Shown here: positions 16,202 to 24,193 of the stretch, piece after piece
Numbering within the stretch: the stretch's first letter is position 1
Layout of the letters: the number at the start of each line of letters is the position of its first letter
Assembly (NCBI GenBank): GCA_019421365.1
Contig: JAHZFJ010000023.1
Span: 7,897 to 71,896 of the forward strand
Length of the DNA: 64,000 nucleotides
Direction of reading: 5' to 3'
Source: Lachnospiraceae bacterium
GTDB taxonomy: Bacteria; Bacillota; Clostridia; Lachnospirales; Lachnospiraceae
The notes under the pieces: model-generated
What the model saw: the letters and a program-made list of their open reading frames with translations, nothing else
Databases searched by the model: none
What the model was told of the DNA's origin: nothing
Position numbers and translations under genes: made by a program

Positions 16202-17069
16202 GGAGAGTATTGTTGTAGGCAATAATACGTTGATTCCAAGATTTTCAAAGCCAGATACTAGATCGCGCAACAAAGAATCAGTAGTTAGGTATGAAGATGG
16301 TAAATTGAAATCAATATACCTAGAAACGATTAGTAATATACATACACCTATTGGGAATATGAAGGCAGAGTATATAACATTTTATCCGGACGAGAGAATC
16401 CATAGAGTGTTCCCTGTGTATGGGCAGATTAGTGGTTTTTGGACAGAGCAGGAAGAAAAAGACCTATTAGGGAACAGCATAGTAAAGATAGGAGATAAAA
16501 TGTATACTGGCATGTTTTCATGTATCTGCTTTTACGAGAAGGGAGAAGTAAAGAGTCTAACAATCTGGCCTGGAGAACATATTGAAGTTGATACTGACTA
16601 TGGGGAAATAGTAGTTCGGAATGGAATCTCCTTCTATAAAGATGGCAGGATACAGTCATTAGAACCAGAAAAATCCACTGTAATTGTTCATCATACAGGA
16701 ACATATATTGCGCATAATCCTCTTGCTGTTGGAGTAACAGGTGATAGCAACTCCCTATGTTTTGATGAGGAGGGGAAGGTCATAAAACTTACAACTGTAC
16801 TGACAGGAATTCGGTGCATTCCAATGAACGGCGAGCCAGAGTATGAATTGAAGGCGAAGCTAATGTTAAGTCCATATGACATATTGGAGGATATTATTAT
16901 TCCTGTAGAGATTACATTTGAAGAAGAAGGAATCTCATTTACAGATAGTTGTAAGGTGACTAAATTCTATCCTTACAGTCAGTATACATTTATTGCATAT
17001 CAAGAAAGAGATAATATACCTTATATGTGTAGCGGTGATTGTAGTAGTTGTAATGGTAGTTGCCATTGA
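16194..17069 (+). CDS. Uncharacterised nif-linked protein with YwqK/MORN-like repeats and Cys-rich tail
   Basis: A 291-residue protein built from repeats of the form YEDGKLKSIYLE, FYEKGEVKSLTIW, FYKDGRIQSLEPE and CFDEEGKVIKLTT, which look like the beta-hairpin units of YwqK/MORN_2 proteins. It ends in CSGDCSSCNGSCH, four cysteines and a histidine that could bind a metal or Fe-S cluster. There is no signal peptide. The start is ATG 16194, preceded by AGGTGA and overlapping the anfO-like stop; a GTG nine bases earlier is also open. Its place in the operon suggests a nitrogenase maturation or metal-handling role (inference). Confidence 0.65.
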   Translation: MDKESIVVGNNTLIPRFSKPDTRSRNKESVVRYEDGKLKSIYLETISNIHTPIGNMKAEYITFYPDERIHRVFPVYGQISGFWTEQEEKDLLGNSIVKIGDKMYTGMFSCICFYEKGEVKSLTIWPGEHIEVDTDYGEIVVRNGISFYKDGRIQSLEPEKSTVIVHHTGTYIAHNPLAVGVTGDSNSLCFDEEGKVIKLTTVLTGIRCIPMNGEPEYELKAKLMLSPYDILEDIIIPVEITFEEEGISFTDSCKVTKFYPYSQYTFIAYQERDNIPYMCSGDCSSCNGSCH

Positions 17070-17083
17070 TGGAGGTGATGTAA

Positions 17084-17500
17084 GTGGTGAAAGAAAAGTT
17101 GTTTGAATGTAAATTGGTATTACCAGGGAAATATTATGTACAGCTTACCGAAGAAGGAAAGCAGCTATATGAAGAATGTCAGGTGGGTATGGAAGTAACA
17201 TTTCCCGTAGAGCTTCTAGATGGTATTACTCTTGCTGATTGTGTACCAGCGTTTGTGGAGTCGGTTTACCTAGAGTTTAATCCTAAGTATGAGATAACAG
17301 AGGATACCAATATTGCATGCGAATTATATAAGTTAGGAAAAACTGATGAAGTATTTAACTTACTAGTTACAATTACGTATCCAGAATCAGATAAGGAATT
17401 CCATGAACTACTTATATTTAATCAAGTAGAACTAACTGATGATTGCTTTACATTTGAATTAATGGGTGATCAGACAATGTTTAATATGGAGAAATATTAG
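17084..17500 (+). CDS. Uncharacterised protein at end of nif operon (138 aa)
   Basis: A 138-residue acidic protein starting at GTG 17084, with GGAGG at 17071-17075 eight bases upstream. It begins with a VKEKLFECKLVLPGKYYVQL beta-rich segment and includes FELMGDQTMFNMEKY at the end. I do not recognise a family, and there are no metal motifs or membrane segments. It follows the Cys-tailed protein by 14 bases and is the last gene before the inverted-repeat element, so it probably belongs to the nif transcript. Confidence 0.6.
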   Translation: MVKEKLFECKLVLPGKYYVQLTEEGKQLYEECQVGMEVTFPVELLDGITLADCVPAFVESVYLEFNPKYEITEDTNIACELYKLGKTDEVFNLLVTITYPESDKEFHELLIFNQVELTDDCFTFELMGDQTMFNMEKY

Positions 17501-17604
17501 TAATTGGTTATGAGTGTCGAAAGGCATAATTAAAGTTAATAAAGAATAGCCAAGAGTATTTATTCGTTAACTAACTTGCACTTATATATAAATAAAGTAG
17601 AAAA

Positions 17605-17883
17605 GCAAAACTCATAACAGTGTATATTTGCTTCTTAGCTGATGTACTATGACTAAAAACGATAGTGCAGCACGTATAGTACTTCTTAGTGTGTACTTAG
17701 AAACCAAGGAAGGCGAGGCAAGGACGCCGAGACAGCCTGAGCTGCGGCAGGATGCCGCATCGATGGCGGTTCCGTATCAATTATTCTATGTGGTGTACAC
17801 ATATAGAAGTACTTAGGTGCGTAACGTGTTTTGTGTCATAGTACGTCAGCTAAGAAGCCTCTAAAATGTAGATGGAGTTTTGC
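17605..17883 (+). repeat. Nested inverted-repeat element, full copy (279 bp)
   Basis: The outer arms are GCAAAACTC (17605-17613) and GAGTTTTGC (17875-17883). The next arms are 17630-17653 (starts GCTTCTTAGCTGATG) and 17835-17858 (ends GTCAGCTAAGAAGC), complementary at 23 of 24 positions. Inner arms at 17670-17696 and 17795-17820 also pair. The GC-rich core has a perfect TGCGGCA-GGA-TGCCGCA hairpin (17743-17759) and a GGCG/CGCC pair. No coding frame is convincing. It fills most of the 17501-17901 gap, directly before the chaperonin gene, and resembles a MITE or structured RNA. Confidence 0.75.
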
Positions 17884-17901
17884 ATTCAAGAGGTGATTTG
17901 T

Positions 17902-19521
17902 ATGTTGAAGGACATGAGATATAATAGGGAAGCAGTACAGACAATGGCAGAGGGAATCCTTTTGGTGTGTAGAATACTTGAGCCTACCTTTGGGCCCTCC
18001 GGATTAGGTGTCGTTGTGGAGAATTCCAGTAAAACTGTTATTATTACTGGTAGTAGTTCTCTAATTCTACAAGACTTTAAGTCCGAAGATTTATTCCTTG
18101 ATGAAGGGGTCCAACTTATACGAGATGCGGTGCTTAATATGGAGGAACGTGTAGGAGATGGCACTACATTAACTGCGTTGTTAGTGAAGGGGATGGTAGA
18201 AGAAGGACTTAAGTACCTTGCGGCTGGCATTAGTCCAGTATATATGCGAAGAGGATTAAAGAAGGCATTGACAGAAGTTTTACGTATTATAGATAAGTCA
18301 ACCGTATCTATTAGTGATTCCAATACCCTAATTGAAGCAGTGAAAGCATCTTGCAAGAATTATGGGATTGCAAAGATGGCAGTTCAGGCTTATGAGAAGG
18401 TATCAAATAAAGGTGTTGTTCTTGTTAAATCATCAAACAGCGTAGACAATTATGTTGTGTATGAAGAAGGTATGCAGTTAAAACAAGGTTATCTATCACC
18501 ACTCTTTTGTAGTAAAGGATTGGATCGAATCAAGTATAGTAATCCGTACATTTTAATTACGGATTATAAGCTTATATCATTTAATAAAATCTTGCCAATC
18601 CTTGAACAGATTATGACTACTGGTAAGCCTGTAATAATAGTTGCTGACGAAGTAACAGGGGAGGCCTTAACTATGCTAATACATAATCATAAAAAAGGTG
18701 TATTCAAAACGGCAGTAATTAAGGCAGAAGGCTATAAGTCAAGAAAAGATGATCTGCTTGAAGATCTTGCCATATTAACAGGTGGAGTCGTTATTAAGGA
18801 AGGAAGAGGGGAAGAACTAGAGAGGGTTACTCTTGATATGTTAGGGCAGGCCAAAGAGGTGACTGTTACGAAGGAGCATACCACTATTATAGGTGGTATG
18901 GGACCGCAGTGGCAGATTGGAAACAGAACGAAAGAGATACAAGATATAATTGACGATGAGAAAACAAATGAATATGATAAGGAAAAGTATCGTGAACGAA
19001 TAGGTAGGCTAGATCATGGTGTGGCTGTGATGTATGCAGGAGGTAGAACAAGCCAGGAAATCCGTGAGAACAAAACTAACATGGAGGCAGCAGTAAAGAC
19101 TGTTAGGAATATTGTTGATGGAGGAATGATACCAGGCGGCGGAAGTTTCTTGCAACAAGTATCGAGAGTATTAGAGGAAACAGACATTGATAACAAAGAG
19201 GAACGTTATGGGGTGAAGTTATTACAAGCTGCTTGTAAAACACCTATGAAGACTTTATGCAAGTTAAATGGTGTGAACGCTAGTATACTTAATATTGAGA
19301 ATAACGACGGCAAGATGTTAGGATATGATGTTGAACATGATAGAGTGGCAGATATGAGGGAGGCCGGAATTATGGATTCTTCGATTGTGGTAAAGATGGC
19401 CCTATGTCAAGCCGTAAGTGTTGTCTATGAATGGTTAGATAGTTCTGTATTAATGGTAAGTACTGCACCAGATCGAGAAGATATGGAATTAATGAAACAA
19501 GGTGTACCAATAATGAGATAA
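17902..19521 (+). CDS. Divergent GroEL-like chaperonin linked to nif and mod genes
   Basis: A 539-residue group I chaperonin homologue with equatorial, intermediate and apical domains recognisable throughout: TFGPSG, GDGTT (D86), GYLSPLF, GKPVIIVADEVTGEAL and DGGMIPGGG. Against E. coli GroEL (sequence recalled from memory) the segment TFGP..GDGTT aligns without gaps and puts S51 at catalytic D52. The segment before GGG aligns without gaps and puts A396 at catalytic D398. D87 is kept. The C-terminus ends VPIMR without a GGM tail, and no groES is nearby. Impaired ATP hydrolysis is inferred. AGAGGTG precedes ATG 17902; ATG 17872 lies inside the repeat. Confidence 0.9.
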   Translation: MLKDMRYNREAVQTMAEGILLVCRILEPTFGPSGLGVVVENSSKTVIITGSSSLILQDFKSEDLFLDEGVQLIRDAVLNMEERVGDGTTLTALLVKGMVEEGLKYLAAGISPVYMRRGLKKALTEVLRIIDKSTVSISDSNTLIEAVKASCKNYGIAKMAVQAYEKVSNKGVVLVKSSNSVDNYVVYEEGMQLKQGYLSPLFCSKGLDRIKYSNPYILITDYKLISFNKILPILEQIMTTGKPVIIVADEVTGEALTMLIHNHKKGVFKTAVIKAEGYKSRKDDLLEDLAILTGGVVIKEGRGEELERVTLDMLGQAKEVTVTKEHTTIIGGMGPQWQIGNRTKEIQDIIDDEKTNEYDKEKYRERIGRLDHGVAVMYAGGRTSQEIRENKTNMEAAVKTVRNIVDGGMIPGGGSFLQQVSRVLEETDIDNKEERYGVKLLQAACKTPMKTLCKLNGVNASILNIENNDGKMLGYDVEHDRVADMREAGIMDSSIVVKMALCQAVSVVYEWLDSSVLMVSTAPDREDMELMKQGVPIMR

Positions 19522-19533
19522 AGGAGTGACTTA

Positions 19534-19824
19534 ATGCTAGTAAGGAAGATTAAATTGAAACCAGGTTATGTTCTCAGGGAAATGGGTGGGGAGTTTAACA
19601 TATTTAGCGAAGCAGATAAGATGAATGGTTCATTAGTTTGTATGCCATCGATTAATGAGTTGGGAATTGCCTTATGGACTCAGATGGAAAAAGGCGTTGA
19701 CTGTGAGGGTTTGATTAAGTACACAATGGAGCGAAGCGATATAGATGAAGAAGAAGCAGAATTAGATGTAGGAGAATTCCTTGCAAAACTAATTCATGCA
19801 GGTATTGTAGATTGCGAAAAATGA
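19534..19824 (+). CDS. PqqD-like (RRE-fold) protein
   Basis: A 96-residue protein of the PqqD type, a small winged-helix fold that usually holds a leader peptide for a radical SAM enzyme. The pattern is LKPGYVLREMGGEFNIFS, then the helix beginning SINELGIALWTQMEKG, then DIDEEEAELDVGEFLAKL followed by an HAGIVD end. No PqqA or PqqE-like partner lies beside it; the only radical SAM protein seen in the window is NifN-B. AAAGGAG (19520-19526) overlaps the end of the chaperonin gene, 12 bases from it, so the two are one unit closed by the terminator at 19855. Confidence 0.75.
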   Translation: MLVRKIKLKPGYVLREMGGEFNIFSEADKMNGSLVCMPSINELGIALWTQMEKGVDCEGLIKYTMERSDIDEEEAELDVGEFLAKLIHAGIVDCEK

Positions 19825-19854
19825 CAATATTTCAGGTGATAGAAAAAGAAAGAA

Positions 19855-19900
19855 TAGCACGGCATCAAGCACGAAGAAGTGTTTTTGATGCCGTGTTTTT
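19855..19900 (+). terminator. Terminator after chaperonin/PqqD unit, overlapping lysR 3' end
   Basis: CACGGCATCAA (19858-19868) and TTGATGCCGTG (19885-19895) form a perfect 11-bp stem followed by TTTTT. The stem also encodes the last codons of the convergent lysR gene. Confidence 0.85.
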
Positions 19901-20782
19901 CGTAGTGTAATATAGGCAAGTATCAATAAAATTCTGGATATTTGCTGTTAGGCATTTACTCTTGTGAAACATGATAACTAGATTTCTTGATAAATTCACA
20001 TCATTAATATGTAATTCCATTAATTCACCACGCATAAGTTGTTCTTTCACTGCTTCGTAAGGCAGTATAGCGATACCAACATTCTTCTTACACTCATTAA
20101 TTAATGAAGTAGCGCTAATACTTTCCCATGTAGGAGCAAAAGAATAACCATTTGAAATCATAATACTCTCAAACATCTCTCTAGCGCCTACCCCTTTTTC
20201 TCTGGTAAGAAATTTTTCGTGTGCAATATCTGATAAGAATATTGTGTCTGCGCCTGCTAGAATGTGAGAAGGGGAAACCACAGCGACAACTCGGTCTTGA
20301 TAAAATGGATATTGTATCATATCCGTATCGTTTATGGCAAAGGATTCTTCTACTAAAGCAAGGTCAAGTTCATTGTTTCGGAGTAGATCTTTAATGAACG
20401 CGGTTTTGTTGATAACTACACTGATTTCTATATTTGGATGGCTCATGTAAAAATCATCGGAGATATCACCTAACATATTGATACCCATGGTATAATTTCC
20501 ACCAACTCGAATCTTTTCAACGATATTTTCAGACCTAAGTTTAGTTATGGATTCTTCGTAAAGTGCTAGAATCTTGTTGGCATATTCGTATAAACAGTGG
20601 CCTGCTTCTGTTATATATAACTTCTGTGATAATCGTTCAAAAAGTTTCTTTTCATAAAAAGTCTCTAGTTCTTTGATTGCCTGGCTAACTGAAGGTTGAG
20701 TCATATACAACTTCTTAGCAGCAGAAGTCATATTTAAGGTTTTGTAGACGGTGGTAAATATAGTCAAATGTCGTAATGTCAT
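19865..20782 (-). CDS. LysR-family regulator, probably of modABC
   Basis: A 305-residue LysR-type regulator. The N-terminal winged helix-turn-helix is clear (MTLRHLTIFTTVYKTLNMTS, then AAKKLYMTQPSVSQAIKELE), followed by a two-lobe periplasmic-binding-like effector domain. AAGGGGAG lies eight bases before its ATG on the minus strand. It is divergent from modA across a 344-base spacer holding a 9-bp inverted repeat, so control of molybdate uptake (and of itself) is likely. The effector is unknown; molybdate or a sulfur or nitrogen metabolite would fit. The last codons lie in the terminator of the opposite unit. Confidence 0.88.
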   Translation of the reverse strand: MTLRHLTIFTTVYKTLNMTSAAKKLYMTQPSVSQAIKELETFYEKKLFERLSQKLYITEAGHCLYEYANKILALYEESITKLRSENIVEKIRVGGNYTMGINMLGDISDDFYMSHPNIEISVVINKTAFIKDLLRNNELDLALVEESFAINDTDMIQYPFYQDRVVAVVSPSHILAGADTIFLSDIAHEKFLTREKGVGAREMFESIMISNGYSFAPTWESISATSLINECKKNVGIAILPYEAVKEQLMRGELMELHINDVNLSRNLVIMFHKSKCLTANIQNFIDTCLYYTTKNTASKTLLRA

Positions 20783-20856
20783 TCTAACATCTCCCCTTAT
20801 ATAGTTCTTTTTTGAGTTACCTTATTATAAGGCGATTTATAGTTGATGTCAATTTC

Positions 20857-20902
20857 TTAACATTAGTTCTTTTAATAGGATTTAATTAGAAAATAATGTT
20901 AA
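20857..20902. promoter_or_regulatory. Inverted repeat between lysR and modA, candidate operator
   Basis: TTAACATTA (20857-20865) and TAATGTTAA (20894-20902) are perfect 9-bp inverted half-sites 28 bases apart, a spacing usable by a LysR tetramer. The rest of the 20783-21126 spacer is AT-rich. I see no Moco-type riboswitch and no clear second operator. Confidence 0.5.
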
Positions 20903-21126
20903 AACAAACAAATTAAATAGATAATTAGGAAATGTATATACCCCATAGATAAATGGAGCAGTGTTTTTTTTGCCTATTGTTTTTAACTATTAGACTAAGA
21001 AAATTTTTGATGGTAGGATTGCTAATTATAATCTACGGTTCAGTAAATTTCTGGTGTTAAATAATCAAGAGTTAGATAGCTGGCAGTAGGGATATAAAAT
21101 ATCAGGAGAAAGAAGAGGTACAATTT

Positions 21127-22086
21127 ATGAAGAAAAGATTAATCGGTTTAGTAATGGTAGTAATGCTTATTGCGTCAATGTTGATAGGTTGTTCAAGTAA
21201 GAAGAATAATAAAGATGCTGAAACACAGACAACGAGCACAGAGTTGGATTCGGAAGAGGTGAGCTCAGACGTAGAAACAGAAACAACCAGTTCTGAAGTA
21301 GGATCGAAAGCGAAACAGACAGAAAATGAATCAGAAACAGAGATTCAAGTTTTCATAGCTGCAAGTTTAAGTGGTGCTATGGAAGAGCTTAAGAACATGT
21401 ATAATGAGAAACACCCAAATGTAACAATTACATATAATGCAGATAGTTCAGGCACCCTTCTTACGCAGGTTATGGAAGGATATGAATGTGATATTTTCTT
21501 TTCCGCAGCACCAACTCAGATGAATACGTTAGAAAGTGAAAGCTACCTTGTTGATGGAACGAGAAAGAACTTATTGAATAATCAAGTAGTATTGATTTCA
21601 CCAAAAGGAAGTGGAACAAAGGTTACTGGTTTTGATAATATGAATCTTGCCGATAGTATGGCACTTGCAGGTGGGAGCGTACCTGTAGGAAAATATACTA
21701 GAACAATACTTGTGAACTTAGGATTACTTGAAGCTGTTGATGATACAGCAGTTTATACTACAGAGGAAGTTTCTATAGCTCTTGGAGGGATTGAGATTAA
21801 TGAATGTGGTAATGTGAGTAAAGTAACGGAATCTGTGAAAGAAGGGTCCAATGAGATTGGTACAGTATATTATTCAGATGCATATTCAGTAAAGGATGAT
21901 GTGGATATTATTGCATATGCAGATAAAGCATTGACAGGAGATATAATTTATCCAGTTGCGATGCTTAACAATACAGAAGCAGATGAAGCACAGAAGCAAG
22001 CAGCAGCCGATTTTCTTGCATTCATAGAAACAGATGAGGCATTAGCCGTATTTGAGAAATATATGTTTATGATATATACAGAGTAA
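21127..22086 (+). CDS. modA: Molybdate-binding lipoprotein ModA
   Basis: A 319-residue extracellular solute-binding lipoprotein. The signal peptide ends in a lipobox (SMLIGCSS), then a Ser/Thr/Glu linker covers residues about 27-75. The binding domain starts IQVFIAASLSGAMEELKNMY and includes TYNADSSGTLLTQV and CDIFFSAAP, which supply oxyanion contacts in ModA proteins. The C-terminus has DIIYPVAML and FLAFIETDEAL. It captures molybdate for ModBC, meeting the Mo demand of nitrogenase. It is the first gene of modABC, with the ribosome binding site AGGAGAAAGAAGAGG upstream. Confidence 0.93.
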   Translation: MKKRLIGLVMVVMLIASMLIGCSSKKNNKDAETQTTSTELDSEEVSSDVETETTSSEVGSKAKQTENESETEIQVFIAASLSGAMEELKNMYNEKHPNVTITYNADSSGTLLTQVMEGYECDIFFSAAPTQMNTLESESYLVDGTRKNLLNNQVVLISPKGSGTKVTGFDNMNLADSMALAGGSVPVGKYTRTILVNLGLLEAVDDTAVYTTEEVSIALGGIEINECGNVSKVTESVKEGSNEIGTVYYSDAYSVKDDVDIIAYADKALTGDIIYPVAMLNNTEADEAQKQAAADFLAFIETDEALAVFEKYMFMIYTE

Positions 22087-22106
22087 TAGAGATTGGAGAT
22101 GGTACT

Positions 22107-22802
22107 GTGTTAGAAATCTTAAAGGAACTTGACTATAGTCCATTGATTATATCATTAAAAACAGGAATAGCAGCAACAATTGTTTCATTCTTTGTAGGAA
22201 TATGGTTAGCTGGTAGAGTAGTTAGAATGAGTGAACGGAAAAAGGCAGTGGCAGATGGCATTCTTACATTACCAATGGTATTACCTCCAACGGTAGCAGG
22301 ATTTTTTCTTCTTTTATTATTCAGTAGAAGAAGGACTTTTGGTATTTTTCTGTATGATACATTCGATCTTAAAATCGTTCAAACATGGATAGGCTGTGTA
22401 ATTGCAGCAACTGTAATAGCATTGCCATTAATGTATCGGAATGCAAGAGCAGCGTTTGAACAAGTTGATTCCAATCTGATTTTTGCTGCTAGAACACTAG
22501 GTATGTCTGAGAGAAAGATATTCTGGAAAGTGCTTATTCCTACTGCTGCACCTGGTGTTGCATCAGGAACGATTCTTACATTCGCCAGAGCTCTTGGAGA
22601 ATACGGTGCAACCTCCATGTTGGCTGGTAATATAGCAGGAAAAACAGGGACGATATCACAAAAAATTGCTATGGTTATACAAGATGGTAATTATGAGCTT
22701 GCAGGAGTTTGGGTGGCAATTATAATACTAATATCATTTGGCATAGTAGTCTTAATTAATTTGGTCACAGGAAGAAGAATGAAGAATGTAACAAGGTGGT
22801 AG
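22107..22802 (+). CDS. modB: Molybdate ABC transporter permease ModB
   Basis: A 231-residue inner-membrane permease with about five hydrophobic segments. The family start SPLIISLKTGIAATIVSFF is followed by TLPMVLPPTVAGFFLL. The EAA loop is AARTLGMSERKIFWKVLIP, which couples to ModC, followed by ARALGEYGATSMLAGN. It starts at GTG 22107, with TTGGAG upstream. It lies 20 bases after modA and six before modC. It forms the transmembrane channel of the importer. Confidence 0.93.
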   Translation: MLEILKELDYSPLIISLKTGIAATIVSFFVGIWLAGRVVRMSERKKAVADGILTLPMVLPPTVAGFFLLLLFSRRRTFGIFLYDTFDLKIVQTWIGCVIAATVIALPLMYRNARAAFEQVDSNLIFAARTLGMSERKIFWKVLIPTAAPGVASGTILTFARALGEYGATSMLAGNIAGKTGTISQKIAMVIQDGNYELAGVWVAIIILISFGIVVLINLVTGRRMKNVTRW

Positions 22803-22808
22803 ATACAT

Positions 22809-23867
22809 ATGATGATTCATGTTGATATAGAAAAGGATTTTCAGGGATTCAAGCTAAGGTCTAAGTTCGTGGGAGACAATGACCGAATAGGCATATTGGG
22901 AGCTTCCGGTTCTGGAAAAAGTATGACATTGAAGGCGATAGCTGGCATAATTACACCTGATAAGGGGCGGATAATTGTGGATAATCAAGTTTATTTTGAT
23001 TCTGAAATGAATATTAATATTCCACCACAGAAGAGAAAAGTAGGCTACCTGTTTCAGAATTATGCATTATTTCCAACCATGACAGTGGAGAAGAATATCG
23101 CAGCAGGACTCGGAGGAAGAAAACCTGAAGAAATCAAATTGTTCGTTGCTAACATGATGGAGCGATTTGCTTTAAAAGGACTTGAGAAAAGATATCCTAA
23201 AGAATTATCAGGGGGGCAACAGCAAAGAGTTGCTCTAGCTAGAATCATGGCATATGAACCGGAGGTTATAATGTTAGATGAACCCTTCTCAGCATTAGAT
23301 AGTTTTCTGAAGGATAGTCTCAAGATGGAGATGAAGCATCTCTTAGATGAGTATGAGGGTGCTATGCTTATGGTTTCCCATAGTAGGGATGAGATTTATG
23401 AGTTCACGAATCAACTACTTCTTATGGATCAAGGGTGTATCATTGAAACGGGGAAAACTAGAGATTTATTCGATAAGCCATATCGAATGGAGACAGCACG
23501 GTTGACAGGTTGTAAGAATTTATCGGAAATAAAAAAACTCGATGATCATCATGTGTATGCTAAGGACTGGGAAATAACTTTGGAAACAGAGGATAAAATA
23601 CATAATGACATAACACATGTCGGGATTCGTTCTCATCATATTAAACTCTCAGAGAAAGAACAGATAAATAGCTTTCAATTTGACGTTCTTGATCAATCGG
23701 AAACACCATTTGAATACAAATATATAGTTAAAAAGTCTGGAAGTAACCATGGACACTTGTGGTGGCAAGTACCAAAAAGTAAAGCAAATACAGTCGTCAA
23801 GCAGGGAGGAGGCTATCTACATATTCAACCAGAAGATGTGATAGTACTTTCTGCGAAAACTAGGTAA
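22809..23867 (+). CDS. modC: Molybdate ABC transporter ATPase ModC
   Basis: A 352-residue ATPase. Walker A is GASGSGKSM, the Q-loop YLFQNYALFP, the signature LSGGQQQRVALARI, Walker B VIMLDEPFSALD and the H-loop MVSHSRDE. The C-terminal extension (about 230-352) is a MOP/TOBE-type regulatory domain with VGIRSHHIKL. It energises ModB. AAGGTGG within the end of modB serves as the ribosome binding site. The operon ends at the terminator at 23935. Confidence 0.92.
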   Translation: MMIHVDIEKDFQGFKLRSKFVGDNDRIGILGASGSGKSMTLKAIAGIITPDKGRIIVDNQVYFDSEMNINIPPQKRKVGYLFQNYALFPTMTVEKNIAAGLGGRKPEEIKLFVANMMERFALKGLEKRYPKELSGGQQQRVALARIMAYEPEVIMLDEPFSALDSFLKDSLKMEMKHLLDEYEGAMLMVSHSRDEIYEFTNQLLLMDQGCIIETGKTRDLFDKPYRMETARLTGCKNLSEIKKLDDHHVYAKDWEITLETEDKIHNDITHVGIRSHHIKLSEKEQINSFQFDVLDQSETPFEYKYIVKKSGSNHGHLWWQVPKSKANTVVKQGGGYLHIQPEDVIVLSAKTR

Positions 23868-23934
23868 CATCTTGTAAATATATAAAATTTCATTTGTAAT
23901 AACTAAGAATTAAATACTTACGTAATAAGAAATT

Positions 23935-23979
23935 AGCGTGAGACCACGATATAGAGAAGGTCTTGCGCTTTCTTTTTTT
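23935..23979 (+). terminator. Terminator of modABC
   Basis: AGCGTGAGACC (23935-23945) pairs with GGTCTTGCGCT (23959-23969) through two G-T wobbles, followed by TTCTTTTTTT. Confidence 0.8.
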
Positions 23980-24017
23980 GGCCTGTATATAGATTTAATT
24001 TTTAAATTACAATATAT

Positions 24018-24046
24018 TTGTTATAATATTCTGTATGAGATATAAT
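24018..24046 (+). promoter_or_regulatory. Promoter of alcohol dehydrogenase gene
   Basis: TTGTTA (24018-24023), a 17-base spacer and TATAAT (24041-24046) make a near-consensus sigma-A promoter. The leader to ATG 24194 is about 140 bases and shows no structure I recognise. The remainder of the 23868-24193 gap is AT-rich. Confidence 0.6.
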
Positions 24047-24193
24047 ATGTATATAGGATTTAATGTTCTAATACGTATTAACAAGATCGAAAGTAACACC
24101 AACATAGTTCAACAGAGCTAAAGATGGTTTTCTAACTGGGACATCGACTTATGTTATTGTTGCTGGAGACTTAAGGAAAGTAGGAGGAAGCAT

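Noticed and set aside
17605..17883. CRISPR array or transposase-bearing insertion sequence
   Set aside because: The repeats are inverted and nested rather than direct and evenly spaced, and no transposase frame is present.
20783..21126. Molybdenum cofactor riboswitch before modA
   Set aside because: The spacer is AT-rich and I could not recognise the conserved core or multi-stem layout.
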